From Apodospora peruviana (lineage: Eukaryota > Ascomycota > Sordariomycetes > Sordariales > Lasiosphaeriaceae): a stretch of 64,000 nucleotides of DNA. Where the stretch lies: assembly GCA_033439685.1 (NCBI GenBank), contig JAUEDM010000006.1:868001-932000 (forward strand), given 5' to 3'. The translations under genes were made by a program, and so were the position numbers. The notes beneath the pieces are model-generated. The model did not search any database. It was not told where the DNA came from and worked only from the letters and a program-made list of their open reading frames with translations. Positions 35,964 to 48,532 of the stretch are shown here, one piece after another. Positions within the stretch are counted from its first letter, which is position 1. Each line of letters starts with the position of its first letter.

Positions 35964-38098
35964 TTACTTTGGCGTTGAACTATCCAGGCTCAGATATGCC
36001 ATCTGCTTTGCCTTTGCGTCCCTGTCATCCATTTCAAGCACCGCGACCCAGTCTCTCAACTGAATGCCCCGACCCTTCTCTGTATCTTCGCGCCATGTAC
36101 CGGGTCTTGTCCTGGGATCAGGCGTCAAGGCTATCGGCTTATCACTGGCTCTAGCTCCGCCAGGTGACGCGACAGCGCCCAAATCACCCTGCGAGCCTAT
36201 TCGGCCACCAGGCGTACTGGCGCCACTTGCTCCCGCATTCATCCACGAATATTGTTTCCCCTTCTTCCTACCGAAACCACCCATTAGGGTCTGAAGGGTC
36301 TGGTTTGCGCTCGCTGTGCTTGAAGCCTCAGCTAGCCTGGCGGCGGCGGCGCCCTTCTTCAGTTCTTTCTTGGAAGGCGCCTTAACATCCGCCTCCGGCG
36401 CTACTGAGCCAGGGGTTCCAGGAGCAATAGATCCGGTCCGAGGTCCGGCGGGTGCTGGCTCTGGGTTGGCACGCTTCTGACGCTTCCGGAGTCTTGCTTC
36501 TTCTGCGCTCCGGTCGGCAGCTGCAGTGTCTCGAAGAGACTGCGTTAGGGCTTTGACCTTGCTGCCCACAAAGGCTGGCTCAAGGTTGGCATCGTCGAAA
36601 GCGCCTACAACTCACAGATTAGTAGGAGGTCAAAAGAAAGAGAAAAGCACCTGGAGAGCATACGCTTGAGGGGATTGGTCCTTGGGCTCACAGCGCTGTC
36701 TGGAGCGTCCTGAGAATCCGGTAATCCCATCTTCAGCGGCACTGCTACATTGGCCCAGTCTTCGGGTACCTCTCCGTGAGACGTCGTCTGGCGATGAACT
36801 GCCATACTGTTTGCGTCTTCAAGCAACTCCCTCAGTCGGTGTTTTGTCGCAATAGACAAGAGCGCTAACTGGTCGGCCAAGTAGGCGTCGTGAGGAATCC
36901 ATGAACCGGTTGTTGAAACTGCAGCCCCGTCAGGCCCCGTCTTTGTCGTTACTGTGACCTTGGGCTGAGGAAAGTCAACCGGCAGCTTCATTTTGCCCAT
37001 CAAGTTCTGATTCTTTAAATCCAGATTCAGATTGAGTCCGTACTCCTTGGCAATTTTCTCGGCTTTGTGGTGTACGACGCTAACCTGGAGAAACGGGTCC
37101 TTTATCTCGTTGCTCCTCAAGACAGCAAGCCGTTGCGCCGCCTCATCCCACACCTTCTTCGCCAGCTCAGCAGCGTACTCCTCTTGGCTGCGACCATCTG
37201 TTACCTCGGGCTGCTGGTTCATAATCCCAGCCCCGTGCATCGAATCTTTGCTTCCTGGTGGGTGTGCAGGTGTTCCTGTTCGTGCATCGGGAGCAAACGA
37301 GGTGGCGTACATTCCGGCAAGCATCTGTTCCTCTTCTTGTAGATTGATATTTGTGCCTGCAAGGGCATCTGTCATATCATATTCGACTGCTTTTGCTGGT
37401 TTCTCGGCCGGTTTTGAAGGAGGTCCCATAACACCCGGAGCTGGAGGAGGCTGTACGGGTGTAGGAGCCAGGGTCGTCGTTGTGTATTGAGGGGTCGACA
37501 CCATCGGAGACGGTGGGCGGATCAGAGCTCCTGGCGTTGGGGGTTGCGACGGGCGAGCCTCTGGTAAATGGAGGGTAGGTGTCGGCAAAGCTACCGGCGA
37601 CTGTACCGCTGAAGGGGTCGGCATTGGCAAAGGTGCAGTATTGCCATTTGTGTAGGGAGTAGAGTAACTTTGCGGAGACGGCGCCGAAGCTGGAAGGTTG
37701 GAGTAGCTTGGCGAGGGCGCGTTTGTAGGCGAATGAAGCGCCTGTTGATGCGCCTGCGGGCTCATTGCCTGAGAATGGGGATATGTCGGTGTGGCGAGAT
37801 AGGGAGATGCTGGCTGCGACGAAGGACCTGGGGACATTCGCTGCCGTTTGTTTGGCGGCATTCCATAGGCGGGCGGCGCGGGGTGCGCTGGCGAAGGGGT
37901 ATTTTGAGGTGCAGGCGAATATGAAGGGCGCGGAGCCATCTGCTGGCTCATTTGCGGCGACATCTGCGGTCGCTGCTGGTTCATCTGCGGTGACATCTGC
38001 GGCGACATCTGCGGCGACCTTTGCGACATTTGAGGTATTTGCGGCATGGGCATTTGAATGTGCTGCGGCGGCATCTGGGGTTGCTGTGGTTGCGCCAT
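35964..38098 (-). CDS. TFIID subunit TAF4
   Basis: Exons 38098-36664 and 36604-35964 give 691 residues; the 59-bp intron (donor GTATGC) joins NPLKR to AFDDANLEP. TAF4 pairs with TAF12 through a histone fold and is a structural core of the TFIID complex at RNA polymerase II promoters. The N-terminal ~240 residues are low-complexity, rich in Met, Pro, Gln and Ser, with repeated PQMS units. The conserved part begins with DMTDALAGTNINLQEEEQML and continues through EEYAAELAKKVWDEAAQRLA. It then reaches the diagnostic DAYLADQLALLSIATKHRLR and the C-terminal RLRKRQKR helix. A first-frame read-through into the intron would stop after MLSRCFSLSF and lose the C-terminal domain, so splicing is required. 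The gene diverges from YSH1 with 988 bp between starts. Confidence 0.9.
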
Positions 38099-39086
38099 GG
38101 TGAGAGAGATGATGCACTGAGGAAGGGACGTGACGGGTTCGGCTGCTGCTCGAAGCTTGTATGAGTTTGGTTGGAGTGATTGTGCTTGGGTCAGCGTGCG
38201 AGGAATTTAAAGAGCAGTCGCAGTTGCACTGATCGCAATCTCGGTTGATTTTATGGGAGGTGAGGTAGCGTAGAGGTCTGGGTCGGAAGGTGAATGAATG
38301 GTGGTTGCCGGAGCGGCGCCGGTCAAACCGCACTCGCCTTTCGCGGGGCCATTCGACGTCGCCTAACCACGACCTATTGATGAGTGAATGGCTCCTATTG
38401 TCCTTCTCGCTGTGGGGTTCGTATGAGGGTACGAATCGGGCGAGTCGCGAGCTGGTGGTTGTCGTCCGAATGTCGCCGTCACTGTCGTCGTTGCCTCTCC
38501 TGGAGCTCTCAGTTCGTGGTCGGGGTCAAAAATCGCCAGAGCCGGCTGCTGCGAGTCCGTCGCGTCTTTGGAGGGTCACGTGCGTTGGTTAGTTAAGCAC
38601 AAAGAAGAGAAAGGAGCACGGAGACTTACGAAAGGCTGCAGCTCGAGCCGTTGGGTGGCTTGTGCTTTACATAGGGCAGCTGCCTGCCAAGCTGCTTAAG
38701 TTCCAGGTGTGGGTCCCTCCCTTTCTGTGAGCCGCATCTGTCGAGTCTTGTCTTGATCAAAACGTCCGTCTTTCATTCACTGACGACTCGAACTTGCCTT
38801 TATTTCCCGGCGTCTGCGTCGAACTTTTGACAACGCCCCAAATCCTGGAATCTCGCTGTCATTTTACTCGTCGCTTGATTATCAAACTTGGTCGCTTCCG
38901 CTAGGTACCAATTAATTATCGTTCAATATAGCGATGAGCAACGCGCAAATACGCGACCATCTTGGCGTCTGAAGGCTCACCACAGCCCGGACCTGGACCG
39001 AACAAGACTGAGTGAAGTCTCAAAGAGCCTGGCAGTGCAGAACACCACCTTCTTTCATATTTGGCGGCTGCGTGTCATTCAAGATC
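38099..39086. promoter_or_regulatory. Divergent promoter interval, TAF4 / YSH1
   Basis: A 988-bp spacer between the two start codons. It must hold both promoters and 5' leaders. Short frames on the + strand (about 38290-38596) overlap one another in different phases and look non-coding. Confidence 0.5.
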
Positions 39087-42000
39087 ATGGCCTCGAAACG
39101 GAAGGCTTCGGCCATGGCATCTGCCGCGCCCGAGGAGCCTGTCGATCCAGCCGATGAGCTCATGTTTCTCTGTCTAGGAGGTGGCAACGAAGTCGGCCGG
39201 TCCTGTCATGTCATTCAATACAAGGGAAAGACTGTCATGGTGCGTGATCTCTGCCGTTTGATATCCAATAAAGAGATCGTCTAACAAAGTTTCCGTCTAC
39301 TGCAGCTCGATGCTGGTCAGCATCCCGCATATGATGGCCTCGCAGCACTTCCCTTCTTCGATGACTTTGATCTAAGCACCGTCGATGTGCTTTTAATCAG
39401 CCAGTAAGCTCCACTCCCCCTTTCCGTACCTGTAAATCTGTCTACGCGTGCCTGAGAGTAAGTCTGCGTGGTGCTGGGCTTTGGGCAATAGGAGTAGAGT
39501 TGGGCTCTGGATACCTCTGGATACGTCGCTGTGGCTTGGCCATCTGTACACGGCTATGCGCTATGCTACCACGCTGCCATCGTGGGCTCTTGTCGCTTTC
39601 CAACATGTACCGTCCGTCATATGTATTCAGATATCAAATACAAGATCTCATCGCCCATTGCCCACCGTCCCACCATCGCCCTCTGTTGCTGCTTTGCATG
39701 TCATGGTGAACTGCTCTTGGGTTCACATCCTCGCCCCCCTCTGGACCGTTTGTTAACTGACCTGTATAGTTTCCACATCGACCATGCCGCATCGCTGCCC
39801 TACGTCCTGGCCAAAACCAACTTCCGCGGCCGTGTCTTCATGACACATCCCACCAAGGCCATCTACAAATGGTTGATCCAGGACAGCGTGCGGGTAGGGA
39901 ACACGTCCTCGAACCCGACCACGCAGCTTGTCTACACCGAGCAAGACCACCTGAACACGTTCCCTCAGATCGAGGCCATCGACTACCACACCACGCACAC
40001 CATCTCCTCCATCCGCATCACACCCTACCCTGCAGGCCATGTCCTCGGCGCGGCCATGTTTCTCATTGAGATTGCCGGTCTCAACATATTCTTCACAGGC
40101 GACTACTCCAGAGAGCAAGATAGACATCTGGTATCAGCTCAGGTCCCCAAGGGCGTCAAGATCGACGTGCTCATCACGGAATCCACCTACGGCATAGCCT
40201 CCCACGTCCCGCGTCTCGAGAGGGAGCAGGCTCTCATGAAATCCATCACCGGCATCCTCAACCGCGGAGGACGCGTGCTCATGCCCGTTTTCGCCCTCGG
40301 TAGAGCGCAGGAGCTGCTCCTCATTCTCGACGAATACTGGGGAAAACACGCCGAGTACCAAAACTTTCCCATATACTACGCGAGTAATCTCGCGAGAAAG
40401 TGTATGCTGGTATACCAGACCTACGTCGGCGCCATGAACGACAATATTAAGAGACTTTTCAGGGAGCGAATGGCCGAAGCTGAAGCGTCTGGAGACGGAG
40501 CTGGAAAGGGCGGTCCTTGGGATTTCAAGTTTATCAGATCTCTCAAAAACATTGACCGGTTCGACGATGTCAATGGCTGCGTGATGCTTGCCAGCCCCGG
40601 TATGCTGCAGAACGGCGTCAGTCGCGAGCTGCTGGAGAGGTGGGCGCCGAGCGAGAAAAACGGCGTCATCATCACCGGTTACAGTGTCGAGGGCACCATG
40701 GCGAAGCAGATCATGCAGGAGCCTGAGCAGATCCAGGCTGTTATGTCGAGAAACGTTGCGGGTGGAAGACGGGCGCCTGGGATTAAAGATGCTGAAAAGG
40801 TTATGATACCTCGGCGCTGCACGGTACAGGAGTTTTCGTTTGCTGCACATGTCGACGGCACGGAGAATAGGGAGTTTATTGAAGAGGTCGCCGCACCGGT
40901 GGTGGTAAGTTGCCCCTGTTTCAATTTTCTCTAGTAAAAAGCTAACAGAATGTTAGATTCTAGTTCATGGCGAGGTACACAACATGATGCGTCTCAAATC
41001 GAAGCTGCTCTCCCTAAATGCATCCAAGACCAACAAGGTCAAAATCTTCAGCCCTCGTAACTGCGAAGAACTGCGCATCCCGTTCAAGACGGACAAGACA
41101 GCCAAGGTAGTTGGCAAGCTCGCGTCGATCCCGCCATCCATCAAGGAGGCCAAAAACGGCCACCAGGAGGAGCCGCAGCTAATCACGGGCGTGCTGGTGC
41201 AAAACGACTTCAAAATGTCGCTGATGGCGCCCGAGGACCTGCGCGAGTACGCCGGTCTGACCACGACGACGATCGCTTGCAAGCAGCGCCTCAAGCTCTG
41301 CGCCGCCGGCATCGATCTCATCAAGTGGGGCCTGGAGGGCACCTTTGGTGGTATCGAGGAACTCCCCGAGTCAAAGGTTGGTCTGGAGCATGCGTCGAAT
41401 GGCAAGGACGAGGAGTTTGAAAAAGCCGACGAAGAAGTTGACCAGGTGATTGCCGCGTATCGCGTCATGGCTTGCGTTACGGTCCGCTATCGCGCCAGCG
41501 GAGAGGTCGAGCTGGAGTGGGAGGGCAATATGCTCAACGACGGCATTGCGGATGCTGTGATAGCTGTGCTGCTGAGTATTGAGAGCAGTCCTGCTGCAGT
41601 GAAGCGTAAGTTATATCAACCCACTCATTTATATTCCCGTTTTATATACTAACAATCTTCATCCAGGCTCCGCAAGCAAACACCCTCACTCACATTCACA
41701 CGGCGGGCATGGAAACGGAAACGGACACTACAACGAACAGACCACTTTTGACCTCCCAACGCGCAACCTCCACGCCAATCTGTCCCCAGAAGACCGCCTC
41801 GACAGATTAATGATGTTCCTCGAGGCGCAATTCGGGGCAGAAAACGTCTCGCCCATAGCCGAGCCGAAATTATCTTCGCTTCCACCTCTTCCACAAAAAG
41901 AGGCGAAGCCAGCTAAGTCGGAAGGAGGTGAATCTGACGACGACGGGAACGCCTCGATGGAGATCTCGGAAGACGAGGATGAGCAGGAGCGGCAGCTCAA

Positions 42001-42199
42001 AGAACGACAACAGGTCGAGCTGGCGCGGTTGCACAGGCTCGGCATTCCTGTGCCCGGGCTGGCGATCAGGTTCGACAAGCTCGAGGCGAAGGTCTGGTTG
42101 GAGGACCTGGAGGTCGAGTGCAAGAACAAGGTGTTTGCGGACCGGGTTAGGGCTGTGGTGGAGAGGGCTGTTGAGGTTACTGCGCCGCTTTGGGGTTAG
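39087..42199 (+). CDS. YSH1: mRNA 3'-end processing endonuclease YSH1 (CPSF73)
   Basis: Exons 39087-39239, 39306-39403, 39770-40904, 40957-41605 and 41667-42199 give 855 residues. Ysh1 is the zinc-dependent endoribonuclease that cuts pre-mRNA before polyadenylation, within the cleavage and polyadenylation factor. It has the metallo-beta-lactamase fold followed by a beta-CASP domain. The zinc motif HFHIDH is residues 84-89; later family elements include LDAGQHPAYDG, FFTGDYSREQDRHL, MPVFALGRAQELLLIL and the beta-CASP stretch ending FSFAAHVDG. The second intron is 366 bp, long for this window, and splits the codon of the first motif His (CA|T). A His-rich segment (HPHSHSHGGHG) marks the start of the last exon, and acidic patches precede the C-terminal dimerisation-like region. 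All junctions are GT-AG and the sum is an exact multiple of three. Confidence 0.95.
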
Positions 42200-43961
42200 T
42201 TACCGGATAAGGTAGGTGTTTTGTGATTTTGACACAGAAAAAAAGTGCTGAACTAGTTGATTGGGCTCTTTGAGTCAGTGATTACAGGAGGTCTACTGTA
42301 GGTCGTGGCGTTTCTTGTCTCTGTATATGTATTTGAAAGGGGATGTTATTTACTTTGCGGTTAGGTATATTGAAGAAGGCGGGTCCCGACTTATCTGAGT
42401 CTTTATTACTTACCTGCTCTTATACGTAATGCATTGCGATCCGTGCTGAGCAAGTTGGCCGGGTGAAAAATGTCGGTTTCTCATACCTATTGTAGTTTCT
42501 TACATCTCCTAATAGGGGTAGTCCGTAGATAAAACTGGAGTGTGAGAAAGGACTTGGGTCGTCTCATCTACCTAGGTAATAACGAGTTCACACATACACA
42601 AGCAATAAAACTGTCTTTCCTTTTGTTGCTATGGATAGAAAACCTGTCACTACTATTATTATCCACCTCCCCAGTTCATCATATTCGTGATAGGATAGAG
42701 TGTCACTCGCTGGTCGGTCATGAAGGAGAAAAAGGAACCGCCTAGCCATACCTCCTATTTATTAAATTTTCCCTTCCCATGTAGCCTTCCGGTCGTCGCT
42801 GCTACATGCATCATTATCTCCTAGATATACTTGAGTGTCATCCGTTCGTAGAAACCACCACAGCCGTGCCGTGCCTGGTATACTTCAACATATCTGATTC
42901 ATTCGTATGAACACAGTAATCCGTGCTTCACAGAGAACTGGTAGCCACTCACGTGCCACTGCAATTCTAGCCTCGACGAAGGCCACGATGCAGCATACCG
43001 ACTCATCTGTTCGGGTTGCGAGCGACAATAACCAGGCAGCTGCTAGGGTAAGACAAGGCAAGGCAACCATCCAATCATAGGGCTGGGATGGGGTCCAGGT
43101 AAGTAAGACTGACACTGCAATTTTAGCACCGCCGGAGCCTTGTCAACTCTTCCCATGGAAGGAGTCTAAAAGTGAGGGGATTTACGGCCTCGTCAGGGCT
43201 AAAATTGCAGTGCTGGGGGAGGCGTCCATATGTACTACAACATGCGGCTCTGCGGCCCCCAACAATGAGTATTATTCAACCGATACCCCCGTATATGACG
43301 GCCAGTCTCAAGAAAGGAGAACCTCAAGATGCTATACCTAGGTAGTGAAATATCGCCCCAGAACAAATTCCTCCATAACATAAGATCAGGTTGTTTGTCA
43401 AGGAGATAGTTATCCTACCCGGTACCTAATTTTTGGTATTAGGTCTCAACCACTCTACCCACACCAGACGTTCTATTCCACATGTGAACCAATGAACCGG
43501 CGGTGAGGTCTCACAGTCATGATGACGAGTTGCTAATTGATATGGACAAGATAGGTGATATGTTTCATTCGTTCGATTGAACAGAGCTATCGTCAGCCAG
43601 CTGGTCACACGCATTCGAAATGATACTTATCTAGGTATTAAGCAACGAAAGCTAAGCCAGCATCAAGATTCATCATGGGATATCGACGCGCGATTCATTC
43701 AATTGCCCCCAGAAAGTCACATACTCGAGAAGGCCGGTGTTCCAATGCCAGCAATAATGCCGATCAAAAAGGTTCAGGCGGTTTAGTTTCAAGGTTCACT
43801 TATTCTACACGGTTGATGTATTGTACCAAAACAAAAGAGAGAGGACGAGTACAGTCAAACCTATACACAATTCTTCGCAAAACCTCCTGCGAGGCTGCCA
43901 AAACAATCAAACGTGCTTGATATTAATGCAAAAAGACACGGGACATGAAACTTGGCCCAGT
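42200..43961. other. Convergent 3' interval between YSH1 and V-ATPase subunit a
   Basis: About 1.8 kb between two stop codons facing each other. Several AT-rich patches and no credible coding region. It should hold the two 3' untranslated regions; no RNA gene is recognised. Confidence 0.5.
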
Positions 43962-46904
43962 TTACCCCAGGTACTCGGTCAACTCCTCCGATTCTTCCAG
44001 CATTTGCTTGAACGAAAATGGCGCAAAAGGCCAACCGCCAAACTCGGCGAATTTCGAAAACGATTCAACCCACGCCAGACGCAACGAGTGAAGCTAGAGC
44101 AGAGAAATAATGTCAGCAATGGACTCTTGTATATCGACCAACAGGGTTTCGGTGAGGGCAGGTGTGCGGAAGTGACCATTGCCACCGATCAGACAGACAA
44201 CTGAAGAAAAGTAACAGAAACTCACCATAGCAGAGACACCCTCCATGATAATCAATATAATACAGCTCAGACAGAAGAACATGGTAAAGGTAATAACGAT
44301 GTAGATAGCACCCCCAATACCATGAACCTTGAGCGCCGGGCCAAGCGTCATCGACCACAAGACCGCTGAAAGCTGTTGATGAGCCAGGGACAGCGCCCAA
44401 AGCCGGAGGTACGATGCAGTATGGGAAACGCAATTGAGACAGAATTCTATCCACCCTCAAATGTTAGCAGACTATTTCCTGTCAATTAAGAGCAGGGTAA
44501 ACTGACCAATGGTATGAATAACCTGGTGAATCATGACCTCACCAAACTCAAACTCTTCATGCTCCTCATCATCCCCATGGAGATCCCCCGAGATCATAGC
44601 TACACCCTCTCCATCTTCATCGCTATGCCGCCCATGCACCGCACCGCCGTTGTTACCCTCGTCGTTCTCATCGTCGTCCAAGGCACTAACCCTCGATCGC
44701 TCACCAATGTTGCGATAACCCCTGGCGCGTGCGCGGTTGTTTTCCCACCTGAGATAAAAAGGCTTGAGGAAAAGCAGAATTGGTACCTGTACCAAGGCCA
44801 GCAAAAGCAGGCAAACCTGCACCGTACTCTGGCCAGGGTAGAGCTGCGCTTCGACGAATCCTGGCTGGAGGAACATATAGATCAACATATTCAGAAGTCC
44901 AGGTGGCTGTCGCGCGACTGGGTGGGGGTTCTCGGGTGTTGGCGTAGGAAACCAGTTGATGGACCACTTCAAGATGATGCACATGACAAGATAGCCAAAG
45001 ATAGACTGGAAGAAAATCATACCCGGCACGAAGTTGCCCCAGATGTCGATGGGCTTCTTGAAGCGACGGGCATTGATGTAAGAAAAGCAGAGCGAATATG
45101 TCATGTGCGCCCAGCCAAGAATGATACTCATCTTCATCTTGTAACTGTTGGTGAAAAGGAGATCATTCTCAGTTCCGTGCCAGCGCCAGTCGAGGCCAAA
45201 GGGATACCGGTAGGTGCTGCCGGTACCATAATCCCTGAGCTGGGCGGCGACGGTCTGGTGTCCGGCGAAGTTTTCCGGAACCTTCCAGACCCACTGACTC
45301 TCGAAGAGAGTCATGGACTTGGAGAAGACGTCGTTGTAGATGAGACCGGTGAAGACGGAGAATGTGGCCATCACCAAGGCGATATAGCGACCATAGTAGA
45401 CCATGGCAAACAGTTCGAACGTGACCTTCTTCAGCGGCTTCTCCCAGTATATCATGGCGAGGGCGGCAGATAACATGATGATGGCGTGGCCAAAATCTCC
45501 GAACATGACGGCAAACAAGAAGGGGAAGGTGACGATAACGGGGATGGCGGGATTGACTTCCTGGTACGTGGCGGTACCGTAGGCATTCACAATAGTCTGG
45601 AAGGCCTCGCTGAATTTGTTCGTCTTCAGGTAGGTTGGCGGCGTTTTGTTGGTCCGGATCTCGTTGATGATAGACGGAACCGACAGGCCGGCACGGTTCG
45701 TGACATCTTGTAGCGTCGACCTGATCAACGGCAGATCGTGTGTGGGACACCAGCCCTCGGCGATGAGCGTCCGGCGAGCCCGATCGTAGGAAAACAGGTT
45801 GAGTGTGTTATACACAGCCTTTTCCTTGCCGACAAGAACCATCCAGGCTGCGAGGGACTCGGAGATCTGAGTAAGTTCGGCTTCGAGGGTCTGCTGTGTG
45901 TTGCGGAGGACGTTCTGAACATCATTGAGTCTAGCATTGACTTCGTGGACTTGTTCTCTGCGCAAATCGCTGTTCTCATCTACATTGTAGACCTCGGCGC
46001 CCATGGACTCGGAGATCTTGCGGATCTTGGCTAGTATCTCTTTGCCATGGGCGAAGATGACGAAGACGTTCTTCTGGACGGGCTCGTTGGTCGACGGGTC
46101 GATCAACGGCTCAGGAATCTCGGCCTGGTTCATGTAAAGATTACCGCGCAGGGTTCGCCACAGGATGCGTTCAAAGGCGGCAACACGGTCCCTAACGATG
46201 ACACCCGCAACAAAGCCAATGTTCATGCCGGAGAAGGAGCGCTCGACGTCGGGGGCCGCGTTGTTATGCTCGACATCCTGGAGCAGAGGAGCGTCGTCGT
46301 TCTCGGTCGACGCTCTGATCTCTTCCACATTCCCGTGTGCCCGGTCAAAGAAACCGCCAGCCTCGCGCAGGACCCATCTCCATTCGGTAAGTTCGACCTC
46401 ACGCTTCTTGAGGGTCTCGTAGCTTTCGTTGAGCGAGGAAACGCGCTGCTCGAGGCTCTGGCATCGTTCAGCCACATCGTCGATCTCGGAGGTGGTGGGG
46501 GGTGCGAGGGTCTCGATATCTAGATCGAGCTTCCGGAGAGCGATACCGGCCTTGTCCATCTGCGCGTGGAAGTAGCCTGAGAGGGGGCAGAGTCAGCTGA
46601 TGACGTTGCTCCTGGGGAGGAGAGGAGAGGGAGGACATACGGAGCTGGCGTTCGACATTGTCCAGGCGACGGATATCTCCGGTGAAGACTCTTTGAAACG
46701 CAGTAATATCACCGTTGAGCTGGTGGGTGTTAGTCGGTGATGGAAGGAAGGGTGGTGGGAGAGGCAGTTGGTTACATCTCGAAACTGGACGAGGCCGAGC
46801 TCGCCCAGGGCATTGACAACTTCGCGGCCGATTTCATTGGAAATATACAGCTGCACCATGCTCATCTCCGCCGAGCGGAAAGGAGTATCCCGTGCTGGAC
46901 CCAT
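43962..46904 (-). CDS. vph1: V-type proton ATPase subunit a (Vph1-like)
   Basis: Exons 46904-46776, 46719-46641, 46576-44507, 44446-44226 and 44093-43962 give 876 residues. Subunit a forms the two proton half-channels of the V-ATPase Vo sector, which acidifies the vacuole and endomembrane compartments. The N-terminal ~400 residues are the cytoplasmic stator-binding domain (FRSAEMSMVQLYI, RRLDNVERQLRYF). The C-terminal half is membrane-embedded, with VTFPFLFAVMFGDFGHA, YKMKMSIILGWAHMTYS and SYLRLWALSLAH. Arg774 in the last segment corresponds by motif to the essential Vph1 Arg735. The last exon encodes LHSLRLAWVESFSKF, the family's C-terminal signature. An acidic stretch (DDDENDEGNN, about residues 700-755) precedes MIHQVIHTIEFC. 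The ATG at 46904 is the first in frame before the conserved segment. With a single copy in view, vacuolar rather than Golgi isoform is inference. Confidence 0.95.
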
Positions 46905-48481
46905 CTTGGATGAGGCTGGCGGAGGGGAGGGGGGTTGGTGGTGCACCGGTGTTGTTGAGGGAAATCGAAGTTCGTTCGATTCGGATGTGTTGGAGCTGAC
47001 GACAAGGAGCTCGTTACGTGCCTGCGTCGTTGGAGACAGCCGCCAAGAACTTGCGCCGGCAAATCATCGGCACAGCCAGGTCAAGTCCAAGCCACAGCGC
47101 CACAGTTACGGATAATTTAGCCACTTCCGTTCCATCCATCATCCACTTCCGATTTCGGTCTCGAGGTCGCCGTCTCGACAACGGCATTATAACAGTACAA
47201 AGCAATTCTAGGTCATCTGATGTTTAGAACCTCCAGACAATGAATGTACATTCATCATATGCTACGCGCTGTGATCATCATATTCTTCGAGTTTGTGGAA
47301 TTGTTAAAAATTGTGCCAGCCTCACTAACACCGTCACACCCAATTTTGACACAACAAAGTTACCTTACTGACAATCTTGATACCTGCTACGAAGTACGGA
47401 ATCCGTAGTCCATCTCAAATGTAATGACTTACCAAAAACTCACCCAAACCCAAGTTCTATCAAAATTCGTGCATGTACAAATGAACGCGGGTCTTACGAA
47501 TGACCACCCAGATCCCGAGGAACAGCTTAAGACCCATGCAAGCTGCTTGCTGCAGCTGACAGAAACGGTGATGCATCCCTTTCGGTAACCCCCACGGGCC
47601 GGGGACCAATACACAATACATACGGGTTACTCTGATTCATCTGTGTCATCACCGCTGGTAATAATTCACTCATCACACATTTGATACACCGTACGCAGTA
47701 TATATATAAACCCAATTATCTGCCATGCCTTTTATTCTGGTCTGTCTGGCTGTTCACTTTGCCACTACTACCAGAAGTTTGCCCATCGAGCCTTGAATTC
47801 TCAGACAAACTCCCCAATACTGTGTGATCATGACAGTCTACAGGTTATGTTCAAATGGCGGCCATTCTTTTTGCTCAAACATCAACACATCAAATTTCAA
47901 CTGTTCTCATATCTTTCTTGTCTTCTCTTCCGAAGTTGTACTACATCGACATAGCCAGACCTCAATCTACATCGTGGCATGTTAAGTCGCTCGCTCGTTC
48001 CAGTCTTGACCTCTCAAATTTCCTAATCACACGCATGATCACGATTTCTTTCTCAGTTCCACCTCTCTCGAATACTGACTGTCCAAATATAGCTGAATAT
48101 GTTTAGAGATTTCTCATAAATACGCCTTCATGCTGATGATAATTACCCAGAGGTTTTTTTTTTGTTCATGTTAGCTCCTTTTTCGCTTTTCCCTTTTCCC
48201 CAACCCATGCCAAAGACAAGATCTCCAAGGTTAATGCAACGATGAGCATTGATGATACTTTTCCCTCCCAGAACTTGAAAATAAAAAAACAAAATAAAGA
48301 ACGCTAAATAAGCAGGACGCTCGTCATAAACAGAAACCATAACCAAAACTGGGACAGATGATACCCAAAACGAACAGAAAGAAGAAACGCCTCGCTGTGC
48401 TGTGCTTCGCTTTCCCATCCAAATGGTCAATCAAACTCAACTGGTCCCATGCAAATCCAAACACCAAACCCTTTCCCCCTT
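46905..48481. other. Spacer between V-ATPase a (5' side) and the F-box/LRR gene (3' side)
   Basis: Left part holds the V-ATPase subunit a promoter; right part the 3' region of the F-box/LRR gene. No gene or RNA recognised. A homopolymer tract closes the interval on the right. Confidence 0.5.
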
Positions 48482-48483
48482 CC

Positions 48484-48514
<31 letters not shown>

Positions 48515-48528
48515 AAAAAAAAAAAAAA
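48482..48528. repeat. Compound homopolymer tract C23-A24
   Basis: Twenty-three C followed directly by twenty-four A on the + strand. It ends 4 bp before the stop codon of the minus-strand F-box/LRR gene. In that gene's transcript it would read as U24-G23 just after the stop. A similar tract occurs at 54487-54534. Confidence 0.95.
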
Positions 48529-48532
48529 GAGA

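Noticed and set aside
39448..39756. Open frame inside the second YSH1 intron
   Set aside because: YSH1 is continuous without it, and including it would break the zinc-binding motif.
44514..45473. Long open frame antisense to V-ATPase subunit a
   Set aside because: It mirrors the codon pattern of the conserved sense gene, which has clear family motifs.
46905..46946. N-terminal extension of V-ATPase subunit a (14 codons, Pro/Ser-rich)
   Set aside because: The extended frame starts with GTG; the first ATG is at 46904, directly before the conserved segment.
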